From Pyropia haitanensis (Eukaryota; Rhodophyta; Bangiophyceae; Bangiales; Bangiaceae), in contig SDUX01000008.1 of NCBI GenBank assembly GCA_008729055.1, forward strand, positions 3,683,756-3,747,755: a stretch of DNA of 64,000 bases. The letters run 5' to 3'. The stretch's first letter is position 1; each line of letters begins with the position of its first letter. The translations under genes and the position numbers were made by a program. Positions 23,855-34,185 of the stretch are shown in pieces. The notes beneath the pieces were generated by a model. It was not told the origin of the DNA, searched no databases, and was given only the letters and a program-made list of their open reading frames with translations.

Positions 23855-26508
23855 GGTCCGAGGGCGACGCGGGGGAGGGGGGGGAAGGGGGGGGGGGAAA
23901 CGGGGTGGGGGGGGGGGCGGCAAAGAAGCAAAGTTGCAAGACACGGAGGGAGGGGGGGAGGTAGGGGTGGGGCAAGAAGGGATGGAGAAGACGGTGGGGG
24001 GGGGAGGCAACCGTCCTCTCTATCCGGGGGGGGGGGGGGGGGGGGGGTAGTGTGGAGGGAGAGCCCTTTTCTCGAACAGGTCGGGGGGGGGAGACGGCTG
24101 GTGTGGACAGCGGTGGGCGCGGCGGGCGGGCCGTAAAGAGCAGGGCAGCGGCCGCCAAGGAATAGCCGCGGGCGTCGGCGGCGGGCGCGGCGGGCGGTGC
24201 CCAGCCGCAGACGCCGCCGCGAGGGGCAAAGCGGCCCCCCCCCCCGGCAGGCCGCCGGCTGCGGCGGCGCCGCCGGCTGCGGCGCTGTCGCCGCCGCTGC
24301 CGCCGCCGCGGCGGCGGGCGAGGCGACAACCTCCCCCCCACCCCCCCCCCCCCCTCGGGGCGTCGGGCGGGTCGACAGGAGAGCGGCGGCCGACCGGCAC
24401 GCGCCGCGGCGGCGCGGCGGCGCGGCGGCGCGGCGGCACGGCGGCGGCGCGGCGGCGCGGCGGCGGCGGCGCGGCGGCACGCCCGTGGAGCCAACGGTGT
24501 CGGCGGGTGGCACCCGCGGCGGGGGGGATGGCCGGCGAGCCGCGGCTGCCGTCGGCCGTGGGGCGGCCGCCGCCCCCACCTTCCATCCAGACGCACCCCG
24601 CCGCGGGCGTGAGAGTGTGGGAGGGGGAGGAGGGGTGGCAGGGGGGTGGGGGGGGGGGGGGGGGGGGGGGGGAGCAGGAGGAACTTGTGGGCAGGGGGTG
24701 TGGCAGGGAGGGGACGGGGCCAAGGGGGGAGAGACGAGGCTTGGGAAAAGGGCCGCGGGGGGGGGGGGGGGGGGAGGAGGGGGGAAAGGGGGGGGGGGGG
24801 GGGGGGAAGGGGCGCCCAGCGGAGGGGGGGGGAAGGCCGAGCGGCGGAACGAGGCGGGGGTGGGCGACGGCGACGACGAGCCCCGTCGCTGGAGGGGGGG
24901 GAGAGGGGGGAGCCCCAAAGTGACGCGCCGCGCCGCCGCGGCGCCACCGGCGGGCCGCCGCGCAACGTGGGCGCCCGCGAGCGGGGCGCCCCCCCCGGGG
25001 CGGCGGCGCGGCCCGCCGCGGTGTCCCCGCCGCGGCGGCGGCCGCGGGACGGGGGGGCACCCCCCTCTCGACGACGCGCGCCGCGGCGGCGGCGGGCGCC
25101 ACGGGGGCACGGCCGCCGCGTGTCGGCCGGCGGGGGGGGGGGGGGGGGTGTGGCGGCGGCGGCGGTCCCACCGTAGATACGGGCGACGCTGGGGGCGCCG
25201 GCGGCAGCGACGGCAATGGCGGCGGCGGCGACTGTGGTGGTGGTGGTGGCGGTGGGAGTGGCGGTGGCGGTGGTGGTGGGGGGGGGGGGGGGGTGGGGGT
25301 GGGGGTGGGGGTGGGGGTGGCCCGCCCGTGCCGCGCCGCCCGCGGGCGGCCGCCGCCCCGCCGCGGCCGCCGCCCCGTGGCAACGGCGGTGGGGTTTAGC
25401 GCCGCGCCGGCGCGCCGCGACCGCGGCGGCCGCGTCACGCGCCGCGCCCCGCGCGGCGGCGGCGTGGCGGCCGCGGTGGCGGCCGCGGCCGGCCGCGGCG
25501 GCGGCGGGCGCCGCCGCCGCCGCGGGCGGCGTGGCGGCCGCCACGCGGGGGGGGGGGGGGGGGGCCGCGCCGTGGGGGTGGGGGGGTGGTGGGGGGGGGG
25601 GGGGGGGGGGGGTGCGGAGAAGCGCCGGCGGGGTCAGACAAATGGGCGGCTGAGACCGTAATGGCGTGGCGGCTGCCGCCAGGGGGGGGGGGGAGCCAGA
25701 GGAGGGGGGGGCGAGCCAGAGGGGGGGGGGGGGGTGCCGCCCCTGTGCCTCTGTATGCGCCAGGCGCGACTGTATTCCCGCCCCCCCGCTGCCCTCTGCA
25801 CGCCGCACCCGCCGCCGCCGCCGCCGCCGCATCGTCTGGGCTGTTGGGTAGGGCCGCCCCCCTCTGTGCGACCGCCCCACCCGCGGCGGCCCGCCGCCGG
25901 CACCCGCCGCCGCGCCGCCGCGCCGCCGCGCCGCCGCGCCGCCACGCCGCCACGCCGCCGCGCCGCCGCGGCGGCGGCCGCCACCCCCACCGCCGCCGCG
26001 GCGGGCGTGGGAACGTGCCGCCCCCGCTGGCACAAACGCTGGGCTGGCGGGCGGCCGCCACCCGCCGGCGGCGTGGTCGGCGGCCACACGCCGGCGGTCC
26101 CGCCGTTCCGAGTGCGCGTCGGCGGCGGGGTGTGGGGGGGGGGGAAGGTGGGGGGGGGGGGGCGGTGAGGGAGAGAGCAGCGCGAGTGCCACGCGCCGCG
26201 GCGGCGCGCGGCGGGGGGGGGGGGGGTAGCCGCCGCGGCCGCGGCGGCGGGGCGTGCGGATTTGTCGCCGACGCGGGGCGGTGGGGGCGCGCACGCCGCG
26301 GGGGGGGGGGGACGGCGGCCGTCGACGGCCGCTCGCGGTGGGCCGACGGGGGTGGGGGCGCGCCGCCGCGTCGGCGCCGGTGCCCCCGGCCCGCCGCGTC
26401 GGCGGTACGGCGGCGGCGGCGGCTGACGCCGCGGCCGCGGCTACGCCACCGGCCCCGTGGGGGGGGGTTTGGACGCGGCGCGTCGGCGGTTCGTCTGACG
26501 GCGGCGCC

Positions 26509-26542
<34 letters not shown>

Positions 26543-27300
26543 CCACCGCGGCCGCGGGGTGGGGGGGGAGGACCGCGGCGGTCCGTCCCCCGCCGCGCGG
26601 CCGCGATGCCGCACGAGCGCACCACCACCCCCCGGCTGTGGGGGTGGCCGCCCACGCCGCCGCGCCGCCACCCGCCGTGCGCGCGTACGGGCGTCTGCGG
26701 CGGCCGGCGGGGGGGGGGGGGGGTCGGCGCGCCGCCCCGCGGCGGGCGGCACCCGTGGCCGTCGGCGCGCCGCCCGCCCGCCGCGACGCGGTCGGGTCGG
26801 GCGCCGCCGCGCCGCGCGCGGAGCCGCACCCCCCCGTGGCGGTGGCCGCCCCCCACACCCCACCGCCCGCGACGGGGGCGGCGCGTCGCCACCAGCGTAC
26901 GGTGGGTTCACGGCGGCGGTGTGCCGTGCTCGTTGCTGGGCGGCGCGTGGACGCCCGCCCTCCCCGCGATGGGTGGGAGCGGCGCTCGACGCGCCGCGGC
27001 GATGTAGCGACCGCCGCCGCCGTACCGCCACCGCCGGGCGCCACGCTAGACCAGACGCGGGGGGGGGTTCCCCGAGCGGCAGGGGGTGTCCCCCTCCCGC
27101 CCGCCGCCGTGGCCACCGCCGTCGCCAGCACCCCCTCCGCGCGGCGGCGAGACACCGCGGCCGGCCGTTGCGCCCGTTGGCGCGCCACGACGGCGCCGCC
27201 GCCCGAGGACGCCGCGGCCAATGGAGGCGGCCGCCCCGCTGTGGCCGCCGCGGTGCGCGGCGCCGCCAGCGGCACTCGCCTCCCCGTGTTCCGCGCGCTG
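23855..27300. other. Extreme GC homopolymer/low-complexity desert
   Basis: Plus strand rich in long G runs (for example 24028-24048, 24649-24671, 24784-24806, 25588-25611) and CGG/GCG triplets, plus a run of 32 C at 26510-26541. Every frame is open for hundreds of codons but gives only polyGly/Pro/Arg/Ala. No family motif or plausible splice structure was seen. Many G runs could form quadruplexes. The first few hundred bases may serve as promoter of the Hint gene. Confidence 0.7.
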
Positions 27301-29045
27301 CTCGCTGGTACGAGCGCGGGAACCGCCCTGGACATGGGCGCGCCCCGACCAATGCGTGGTCCTACCAACTGCGCGCCGGTCTTGGATCCCCCCTTGCTTC
27401 CCCCGCCAGGCAGGAAGAAGGCAGGTTCCCCGCGAGCCACCACGAATGGCGGCTATGGGAGCACCGTGTCGTATGGGTGGAAGCAGGCGTTCTCAGAGGT
27501 GCGGCATGAGGGGGGGGGGCGACCGACGGCACAGTGCCAGTATGGCATGGGCAGTCCGCGTCCAGGTGCGCCGGCGCAACTGCCGGCCGTGCGGTGCCAC
27601 AGATCGGCCACCGGCGGTGAAGATGTGCCGAGCCACTGACCACAACCAGTTGAATGGGGGGTGGGCGGCTGGTCTGTTGGCGCCCTTTCGATGCATCTCA
27701 TTGGTCGGGAGCAGGCAAAAAAATAGGGCTGCAGGATCAAGAAAAAGGACAGACACACACTTTCACGAAGGTGGCTCCAACCGGCGGAAATGTTGGTGTC
27801 CTGAATGTCAAGTGAGCATCAATAATTCCAGATAAGAAAAATTGTCAGCGCACACACCTTTGGATTGCTATGTGCTCGCAACCCCGCACTGGTCGCCGCG
27901 AGGCGGAGCAAGGGCGCATGGCCGCCGTCCACTCTCCGCCGCTCCGTCTCAGCGCGTACGGGAAAAAAAATTCTCCGCAATGGACCTGCGCTTTATCCCA
28001 GAGCGAGCTTCGTCGAGACGGTCCACTACCCATCATCCTATGGGGGCGGATAGGCTGCAATACGCCGGACAAGGACATCAGAGACTTGTATGCGTTTTTT
28101 GGAGCTATGAAGTAACCGTCATCCGTCTGACGTGTCACAGGTGAAGTGTTGTGCAAGCAGGACGATCACGTACAGACAATGAAGGAAACGCACTTTATAG
28201 ACCCGACACAGCAGAAATAGTACGCTCTGTTGAACCGCTCATACAGGCCTCGTAGTCTTATATGTTGGATGCCATACGCGCTTTTAGCATTGAATGCGCT
28301 GGCGATGCTCATGCCACAGGCAGGCGTCATTGAAGCCGTATGTTGCGCAAGGGACGCACTCAGGTCGCTGGGTGCAACATAGGAAGAGGTCAGGCACCAG
28401 GCATTAATCGCTCCATGAACAGCGAGAAAGGAGTGACCTAACCAGAAGAGGAAGGGCCACAGTCGCGTTTGAGAGCAGGGCGACTGAGCGGCGCCGGCGA
28501 AACAGGGCGTGAGTCTCGGCCACCGAACGACGAAGGAATGCCATGGAGCGTGCCCATCCCATGTGCGCACAAGACAGCACCGTGGTCTGGTATCGCCGAC
28601 CGCCATCCCCGAACGCCTTCGTGGAACAAGATAGGCAGAGAGCGACTGCTGCGCTCGCCGCGTAACTGAGTGTCTTCATGCTCCGTCATCACCAAAGCTT
28701 GGCTCGCACGAGTCGCCTATCTCGAATAAACTTTGGATTTAAAGTCAGTAGCACAATCTTGAACCTTTAATCACACTGCAATTGGACCAGGCCAACAAGG
28801 TCAGCGACGCGTGGAAATGAGTTCCGTTGAACTGAAGTGTTGGAGGCAGCGGTGCGGCCCGAACGGCACGTGTGAACCACGACGGCTCTGCTGCTCCACT
28901 TGAGCTCCCATCTACGTGTGTCGCGTGCGGATACCGACCTGAGGACGTGTTCGGGCGTGGCGCTTCGTCTAGACGGCTCGCATCTACTCGTCCCTTTTTT
29001 TCCTCCCTCCAATCCCCATTCCGTCTGTCCCCATCGCGCGCAACG
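27301..29045. other. Intergenic, no recognised gene
   Basis: GC content falls to ordinary levels from about 27,640. A 146-codon ORF on the minus strand (28166-28606) has a balanced composition but no recognisable motif and is not called. The last 150 bases, with T and CT tracts (TTTTTTTCCTCCCTCC near 28,997), are the likely leader of PDX1. Confidence 0.5.
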
Positions 29046-30038
29046 ATGAACGGGCACACCCCTGCTGGCGCTGGCGGTGCCGCCGCCCCCGGCGCTGCCC
29101 TCGACGGGTCCACCTTTGCAGCGACGGCGCGGGCAGTGTCCTCATCGGAGGACGTGTCGTCCAAGTATGCGGTGAAGGTGGGTCTGGCGCAGATGCTCAA
29201 GGGCGGCGTCATTATGGACGTGGTCACCCCCGAGCAGGCTGTGATTGCGGAGAAGGCGGGCGCCTGCGCGGTCATGGCGCTGGAGCGCATCCCTGCGGAC
29301 ATCCGGTCGAACGGGGAGGTGGCCCGCATGTCTGACCCGGCGATGATTGCGTCCATCCAGGCAGCCGTCTCCATCCCCGTCATGGCCAAGGCACGCATCG
29401 GCCACTTTGTCGAGGCCCAGATCCTCGAGGCCCTTGGCGTGGACTACATTGACGAGTCGGAGGTGCTCACGCCTGCTGACGAGATCAACCACATTGACAA
29501 GCACGACTACAAAGTGCCGTTTGTGTGTGGCTGCCGCAACTTGGGCGAGGCCCTCCGCCGCATTGCGGAGGGCGCCGCTTTCATCCGTACCAAGGGCGAG
29601 GCCGGCACTGGCAACGTGGTTGAAGCTGTCCGCCACGCACGGTCTGTGAATGGGCAGATCCGGAAGCTGGTGACGATGGACGATGCGGAGCTGTACACGT
29701 TTGCCAAGGAGCTGGGCGCCCCGCTGGAGCTGGTGCGCCGGACAAAGGAGCTCGGCCGCCTCCCCGTTGTGCAGTTTGCCGCCGGCGGGGTGGCCACGCC
29801 CGCCGACGCGGCGCTGATGATGCAGCTGGGTCTGGACGGGGTGTTTGTGGGCAGTGGCATCTTCAAGAGCGAGGAGCCGGCCAAGCGTGCTGCCGCGATT
29901 GTGCGCGCGGTGGCCAACTTCCGGGACGGCAAGGTGCTCATGGAGTGCAGCACGGGGATTGGGGCACCAATGGTAGGCATTGAGATGGACGCACTGGTGC
30001 AGAAGTGGGCGGGCGACGCCCGGCACGGCACGCACTAG
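29046..30038 (+). CDS. PDX1: Pyridoxal 5-phosphate synthase subunit PDX1
   Basis: Synthase subunit of the DXP-independent vitamin B6 pathway: makes PLP from ribose 5-phosphate, glyceraldehyde 3-phosphate and ammonia supplied by the glutaminase PDX2, as a dodecamer in the cytosol. The 330-residue TIM-barrel protein is complete. After a 35-residue Ala/Gly leader comes [20 protein letters not shown], with D58 equivalent to Asp24 of bacterial Pdx[10 protein letters not shown] gives K115 (first Schiff-base lysine, bacterial K81) and TKGEAGTGN gives K183 (second, bacterial K149). The spacings 57 and 68 match the bacterial enzyme exactly. The phosphate-binding [19 protein letters not shown] and GVFVGSGIF loops are present. 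An open frame extends 58 codons upstream, but the Met at 29046 lies where PDX1 proteins usually begin. No intron. Confidence 0.97.
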   Translation: MNGHTPAGAGGAAAPGAALDGSTFAATARAVSSSEDVSSKYAVKVGLAQMLKGGVIMDVVTPEQAVIAEKAGACAVMALERIPADIRSNGEVARMSDPAMIASIQAAVSIPVMAKARIGHFVEAQILEALGVDYIDESEVLTPADEINHIDKHDYKVPFVCGCRNLGEALRRIAEGAAFIRTKGEAGTGNVVEAVRHARSVNGQIRKLVTMDDAELYTFAKELGAPLELVRRTKELGRLPVVQFAAGGVATPADAALMMQLGLDGVFVGSGIFKSEEPAKRAAAIVRAVANFRDGKVLMECSTGIGAPMVGIEMDALVQKWAGDARHGTH

Positions 30039-30529
30039 ATATGGGCACGCGCGTAGGTGGGGGTGCGCGAGCGGGCGCATCGTGCTTGTTATTCAGTGCG
30101 CTTTTATGTTTGTCCCACTGTGTACGCATGCGAGCCGTACTGGCGAGTCGGACTGTGGAGGCGATGTAGAGTATGCTCATGACCTGTAGATGTTGTTTCG
30201 ACTCTGCACTCTAAAGTTGTGCTCCAGCGAGACCGACGGCACCATCCTTACGCAACATCACACGCAGCACAGGAGAGCGGACGGCCGCCGACGCCGTCTC
30301 GTCCGCGCCACAGCATCGGCCGCGCAACTCGAGGCGCAGCTCGTGCGCCTGAATAGGGGAGACGCCAGCTTGCCGTGGTCGCCCCACCGGTCCACTGCGT
30401 AGACGTTCCGTTCGAAGCCCACACCCACTTCCGCAACACAGTGGGAGAAAGTGGTGGGGACGAACAGGCACCGGCACACACGACAGCGGGGACGGCAAAA
30501 AGCAGACAGAAAAAAAGTACACGTCGTCG
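30039..30529. other. Spacer between convergent PDX1 and TLC genes
   Basis: About 490 bases joining two 3-prime ends. No ORF of interest and no clear RNA gene. Confidence 0.5.
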
Positions 30530-31528
30530 TCACGATACAGGTTGACGCCGTTTCAACAGCCCGTTGCCCGCAGGCAACGACTCCTCCCGCCGAATCCAAG
30601 CCGAGTCCGTGTTGACCGTCACCGACGTGGGCGATGGCCCCAGTGGTCTCTTCTCCTCACGCACCACACCTCCGGCCGCAGCCGCGCCCGTGCCTACCCG
30701 TGGGCGCTTACCCGCGGGCACGCCCCCCGCCCCCCCGCTCCCTCCCCGGAGGGCCTTGGACAGCCCCCGTGCCATCAGGCTAAACCAATAGATATTCAGC
30801 GCGTAGAGGCCGACCGTGACAACGACGCCAATGGCCAGTAGCACCTGCAGCTGCGACGGCGTCAGCCCCTCTCGAAGCACCCGATGCCGCAGCATCCACA
30901 AACACGCAAAGGGAATGTAAAGCGGACGGGCGGCAAAGAAGGCGACCGTCATGGCCACCCCCGTGACTTTGTAGGCCCCTGACTGCCGATGGCGGAACGC
31001 CATAAACCACCGCTGGTTGACAAACGGGGTGGACGCCTCGGTGAGGAAGAGCAGCGCAGCCCAGACGGTCGCCAGCGGAAGCCGCACTGACAGCACCCAC
31101 GACACGGAAGACAAGACGAGGGCGTGGTGAAAGAGCGTTTGTCCAGGAGCGCTAATGGTCCGCCGGTAGGCGGTGACCAGCACCGCGTCGTAGATAAAGT
31201 AGCCGAGGCCAACCTTGAGCAGGCCGTGCACCGCCGGCCCCGCCGTCAGGGGGCCCCCAGCCGCAAGGGACGCATCCCCAAACACCGCCGCCGCAAGCGC
31301 GGGTGTCAGCACCGCGGCATGGAGGTTGGAGACGACGCGGGAGAGCCACTCGACGCGCACGGGGGGGGACAGGCCCCGGTAGCTGGCGCTGATGCGCGTC
31401 GACAGGGCCGCCGCGGGGGAGAGGGCGGCTGCCCACCCGGCAGCCGCGCCCGCCACGACCGCCCAGGTGGGGAGCGCCGCGTCCAGCGTCGAGGCGACGC
31501 CTAGCAGCGCCCTCAGCGCGCCCGCCAT
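30530..31528 (-). CDS. TLC-domain membrane protein (TLCD4/TMEM56-like)
   Basis: 332-residue multi-pass membrane protein of the TRAM/LAG1/CLN8 group, whose members work in ceramide synthesis or membrane-lipid composition. The hydrophobic segments run from 20 to about 255. Family marks: SNLHAA (67-72), GYFIYDAVLV (109-118), FHHALVLSS with H134-H135, and TEASTPFVNQRW (163-174), the E-x-S-x-P-F-x-N-x-R-W signature of TLCD-type proteins. The ceramide-synthase Lag1p motif is not obvious beyond the HH pair, so a ceramide synthase is less likely. The C-terminal 75 residues are hydrophilic, Gly/Lys/Arg-rich and probably cytosolic. First Met of the ORF chosen; it directly precedes the first hydrophobic region. 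No intron needed. Confidence 0.85.
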   Translation of the reverse strand: MAGALRALLGVASTLDAALPTWAVVAGAAAGWAAALSPAAALSTRISASYRGLSPPVRVEWLSRVVSNLHAAVLTPALAAAVFGDASLAAGGPLTAGPAVHGLLKVGLGYFIYDAVLVTAYRRTISAPGQTLFHHALVLSSVSWVLSVRLPLATVWAALLFLTEASTPFVNQRWFMAFRHRQSGAYKVTGVAMTVAFFAARPLYIPFACLWMLRHRVLREGLTPSQLQVLLAIGVVVTVGLYALNIYWFSLMARGLSKALRGGSGGAGGVPAGKRPRVGTGAAAAGGVVREEKRPLGPSPTSVTVNTDSAWIRREESLPAGNGLLKRRQPVS

Positions 31529-33225
31529 GGTGGTCGGCCGACGTCAAGGGCCGGGGGGGAGGAGACCACACCCGCGGGGCGCCGTCCCCTCCGCACGTGA
31601 CTACGCGACCGCGACCGCCGCGTAGCACCGAAGAGTGACGGAAAAAGGGGAGGGGGAATGCCCGCCGCGGAAGCGACGGGAAAGGGTACGGTCGCCCCCA
31701 CAACACGTGGGACCACCGCAACCACACAGATGACCTCAACCGAACAAGCCTGGCGGTCGCCGCGACTGCAGCGGCAGCCGTCCCGCGGTGGCCGTCAGCA
31801 GCGCCCGTCGCGGCGCCAGGCGACGGCACAGTAGGGCGCCGTCAATGCAAGCGCCGCATGGAGAGATTACTCCGCGCGGCTTGCGCGGCGCGGGCGGGAG
31901 GCGTTGCGCGGGGTCACGGGCGGGAGCAGGGACGAGGGAGAGGGCCCCGTGGGGGGAGGGGGGGAACGAGAGGAGCCGCCTGGACTGCCACCGCGTAGGA
32001 GCCGAAGCGAGGGTGGGCGCTTGCCGGCACGCGCCGTGGGGGTCGGTTGCGGGGGGACCCAACGGTGCAGACTTACAGCCGGCGTCGAGACATTATTTGC
32101 CGCGACGCGCGGACAAGGCCCGGTTGCAGCGCGACACAGATAGGCAGACAGTGAGTGTACAGTAGCTTTAGTTTTAGCGAATGAAAGAATGACACGGAAA
32201 AAATGACCATGACGTTTCCCATGTTTCATCACCATGGGAAAGCACGGCGCCCACCCGGTTCGCACGGCGGTGGATAATCGAGGAAGAAACGGGAAAATGT
32301 ACGGTCAAATTACTGGGCTCTCTTTGAAAGAACAATTCCGCGCCCTGGACCCGTGCAATTATGATAGCGAACGCCAAGAGCACACCGCTTGTGAGCCCCG
32401 GTACGCGATGTACTGGGTCCAGTCTCGACCCGTACACGCCACTTCACGACTGGTGTATTGCGGCGGCGGCGGCGGAAGCGTTGGCTCGCGTAAGAGCTCG
32501 GGGCACCTCCCGCTTCCAATTGCTCCTCCGCAGAGTTGCCGGAAATCAATCTCTCCGCTTGGTTGACGTCACCGCCATGCACGTTATGTACGCTGCTGTC
32601 GGTCAGGGCGGCAACGCCAGCGACGCGCTCCCGGGAGATATCTGTCACGCACACTTCATCTCGGAGTAGCTGGTCGCCTTGAGGCAGGCCCCGCTGGACT
32701 TGTGCTGGGCGTCGCTGTGGGTGGCGGCGACCGCGTTGGCCCCCACGTGGGGGGCGGGACCACCTCCAACTGCCACGCATCAGACTGACCAGTTGCTCAG
32801 GAGAAATCTGGACATGGTCGTGGCGAATTAGTGGATGTCGATCGCATGCCCACGTCACGGCGGGCACACCTCGCCCGGTCAATTGCAGGTGCGATGTCAT
32901 GCTGGACATCAACGGCAGCTTCCTAAATTCACATTCGAAGTATAGTGCGAAAGTTATGTACACAAAACGCTAAAGACCTCGTCAGATCCAGGCGAAGGAT
33001 TCGGTCTTCCAAACATTTCCATAAATTCACGAAACAAATTGCGACAAAGATAGGACTTTCACAGACGACACGGAACGTACGGGCGCGCAAACGTGTCCGT
33101 ACGTCGCGCGCCGCCGTGACGCCCGCACATCACTGCCAGGCTGTCGCGCGGCGTTATGTTCCTTGTCACCCTTACTTGGCGATGAGCACCTAGCCGTCTC
33201 GCACTGCTCACCTGACCTTGCTGCT
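31529..33225. other. Intergenic between divergent TLC and MED19 genes
   Basis: A 1.7-kb region upstream of both neighbours, so it should hold both promoters. ORFs on both strands (for example 32310-32963 minus, 32361-32669 plus) have no recognisable motif. The region at 32,900-33,070 is AT-richer. Confidence 0.5.
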
Positions 33226-33804
33226 ATGGAACCTCCTCGTCCTGCTGCTGTTTCGGTCCCGTCTGCTCCGGCGACCACACCCGCTGCCGGTGCTGCCCGC
33301 CCCCCCGCTGCTGACTTCATCGACAGCTACGGCCTTGGCCCTGCCCTCGCTGAGCTCCGTGGCACCAAGCTCCGCTCCACCTTTGCCCACTACTTGTCAG
33401 ACATCCCCGTCGCGGATGTCCCGCTCCGCCCCCGCTGCCCGGCGGGGTCGCTGATGGAGCTGGCGCTGGCGCCGGCCAATGAGGACGAGCGGGAGCTGGT
33501 CCCGTTTGATGAGCGCACCCTCCGCTCCGCGCTGGTGCTCGCCGAGGGGGGGCCGTCCGTGCCCATGCCCGAGTGGCTGTCTGTGGAGCAGGCGTGGGAC
33601 GAGGTGGATGACCGCCGGCGGCGGCGGAAGGAGAAACGTCGCAAGCGGCGCAAGCGTCGTCGGCGGGAGGAGGGCGACGGGGGGGACGGCGATGAGGGGG
33701 AAGGGGACGACGGGGAAGAGGGCGGGGGGGGGAAAAAGAGCAGGAAGAAAAAGCGGCGGGATGGGAGCAGCAGCGTGGCCAGTGGCACGCCGGGAGGGAC
33801 GTAA
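33226..33804 (+). CDS. MED19: Mediator complex subunit MED19 homolog
   Basis: Mediator links gene-specific activators to RNA polymerase II; MED19 is a head/hinge subunit in the nucleus. The 192-residue protein reads: Pro/Ala leader, then FIDSYGLGPALAELRGTKLR, AHYLSDIPVADVP, a GSLMEL segment, and LVPFDERTLRSALVLAEGGP. The last block aligns with the plant MED19 'PFDxxTLxxAxxLRE' region and the order Y-x-L / G-x-K / YLxDxP / SL-x-x-L matches animal MED19. It ends, like other family members, in a long lysine/arginine tail with an acidic Gly-rich insertion. The Met at 33226 was preferred; an in-frame Met at 33163 would add 21 residues. Assignment is by pattern; MED19 is poorly conserved, so moderate confidence. 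Confidence 0.75.
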   Translation: MEPPRPAAVSVPSAPATTPAAGAARPPAADFIDSYGLGPALAELRGTKLRSTFAHYLSDIPVADVPLRPRCPAGSLMELALAPANEDERELVPFDERTLRSALVLAEGGPSVPMPEWLSVEQAWDEVDDRRRRRKEKRRKRRKRRRREEGDGGDGDEGEGDDGEEGGGGKKSRKKKRRDGSSSVASGTPGGT

Positions 33805-34185
33805 GGTCGGCTGTGCGGGTGCTCATAGTTATCGCGACCATGGAGAGTGGTCAGTCGTGGCGTGGGGAGCAGGCGCTGACGCGTGTGAGCACCAAGCATC
33901 GATTCCTCGCGGGGAGTGCCGTAGAGTGCTGCGCTTTTTTTTTGTGGTACAAAGTTCTGCCGGAGACGGCTTGCCGCCGTTGCGCCCCCCGCCGTTGTAC
34001 AGGATATTGTTATGCTTGTCGGCCAATCCGCCCTCCAGCCGGTCACCCAGGGAGATGGGATGAGATACCAGTCTGACCTGGTTGCCGGCTATACAAACCC
34101 AGGTGCAGCAACAACGTACAGTGCGCTTCCTGCGCTCTCCCCGTCCCCCCCACATCCCCCCTTACACACTCACCTCGTCCCTCCC
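33805..34185. other. Spacer between MED19 and kinase copy A 3-prime ends
   Basis: 380 bases between convergent genes; no feature seen. The last 25 bases resemble the flank at 44155-44178 next to kinase copy B. Confidence 0.5.

Noticed and set aside
23250..27443. 1397-codon ORF on the minus strand
   Set aside because: Low-complexity Pro/Arg/Gly/Ala across G/C homopolymers; it overlaps the Hint gene in another frame and shows no domain. Long ORFs are expected here because stop codons are rare.
28166..28606. 146-codon minus-strand ORF upstream of PDX1
   Set aside because: Balanced composition, but no motif, no homolog known to me and no leader structure.
29142..30080. 312-codon ORF antisense to PDX1
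   Set aside because: PDX1 on the other strand is unambiguous, including all catalytic residues.
32310..32963. 217-codon minus-strand ORF between the TLC and MED19 genes
   Set aside because: Mixed composition but no recognisable motif, and a plus-strand ORF overlaps it; not enough to call a gene.
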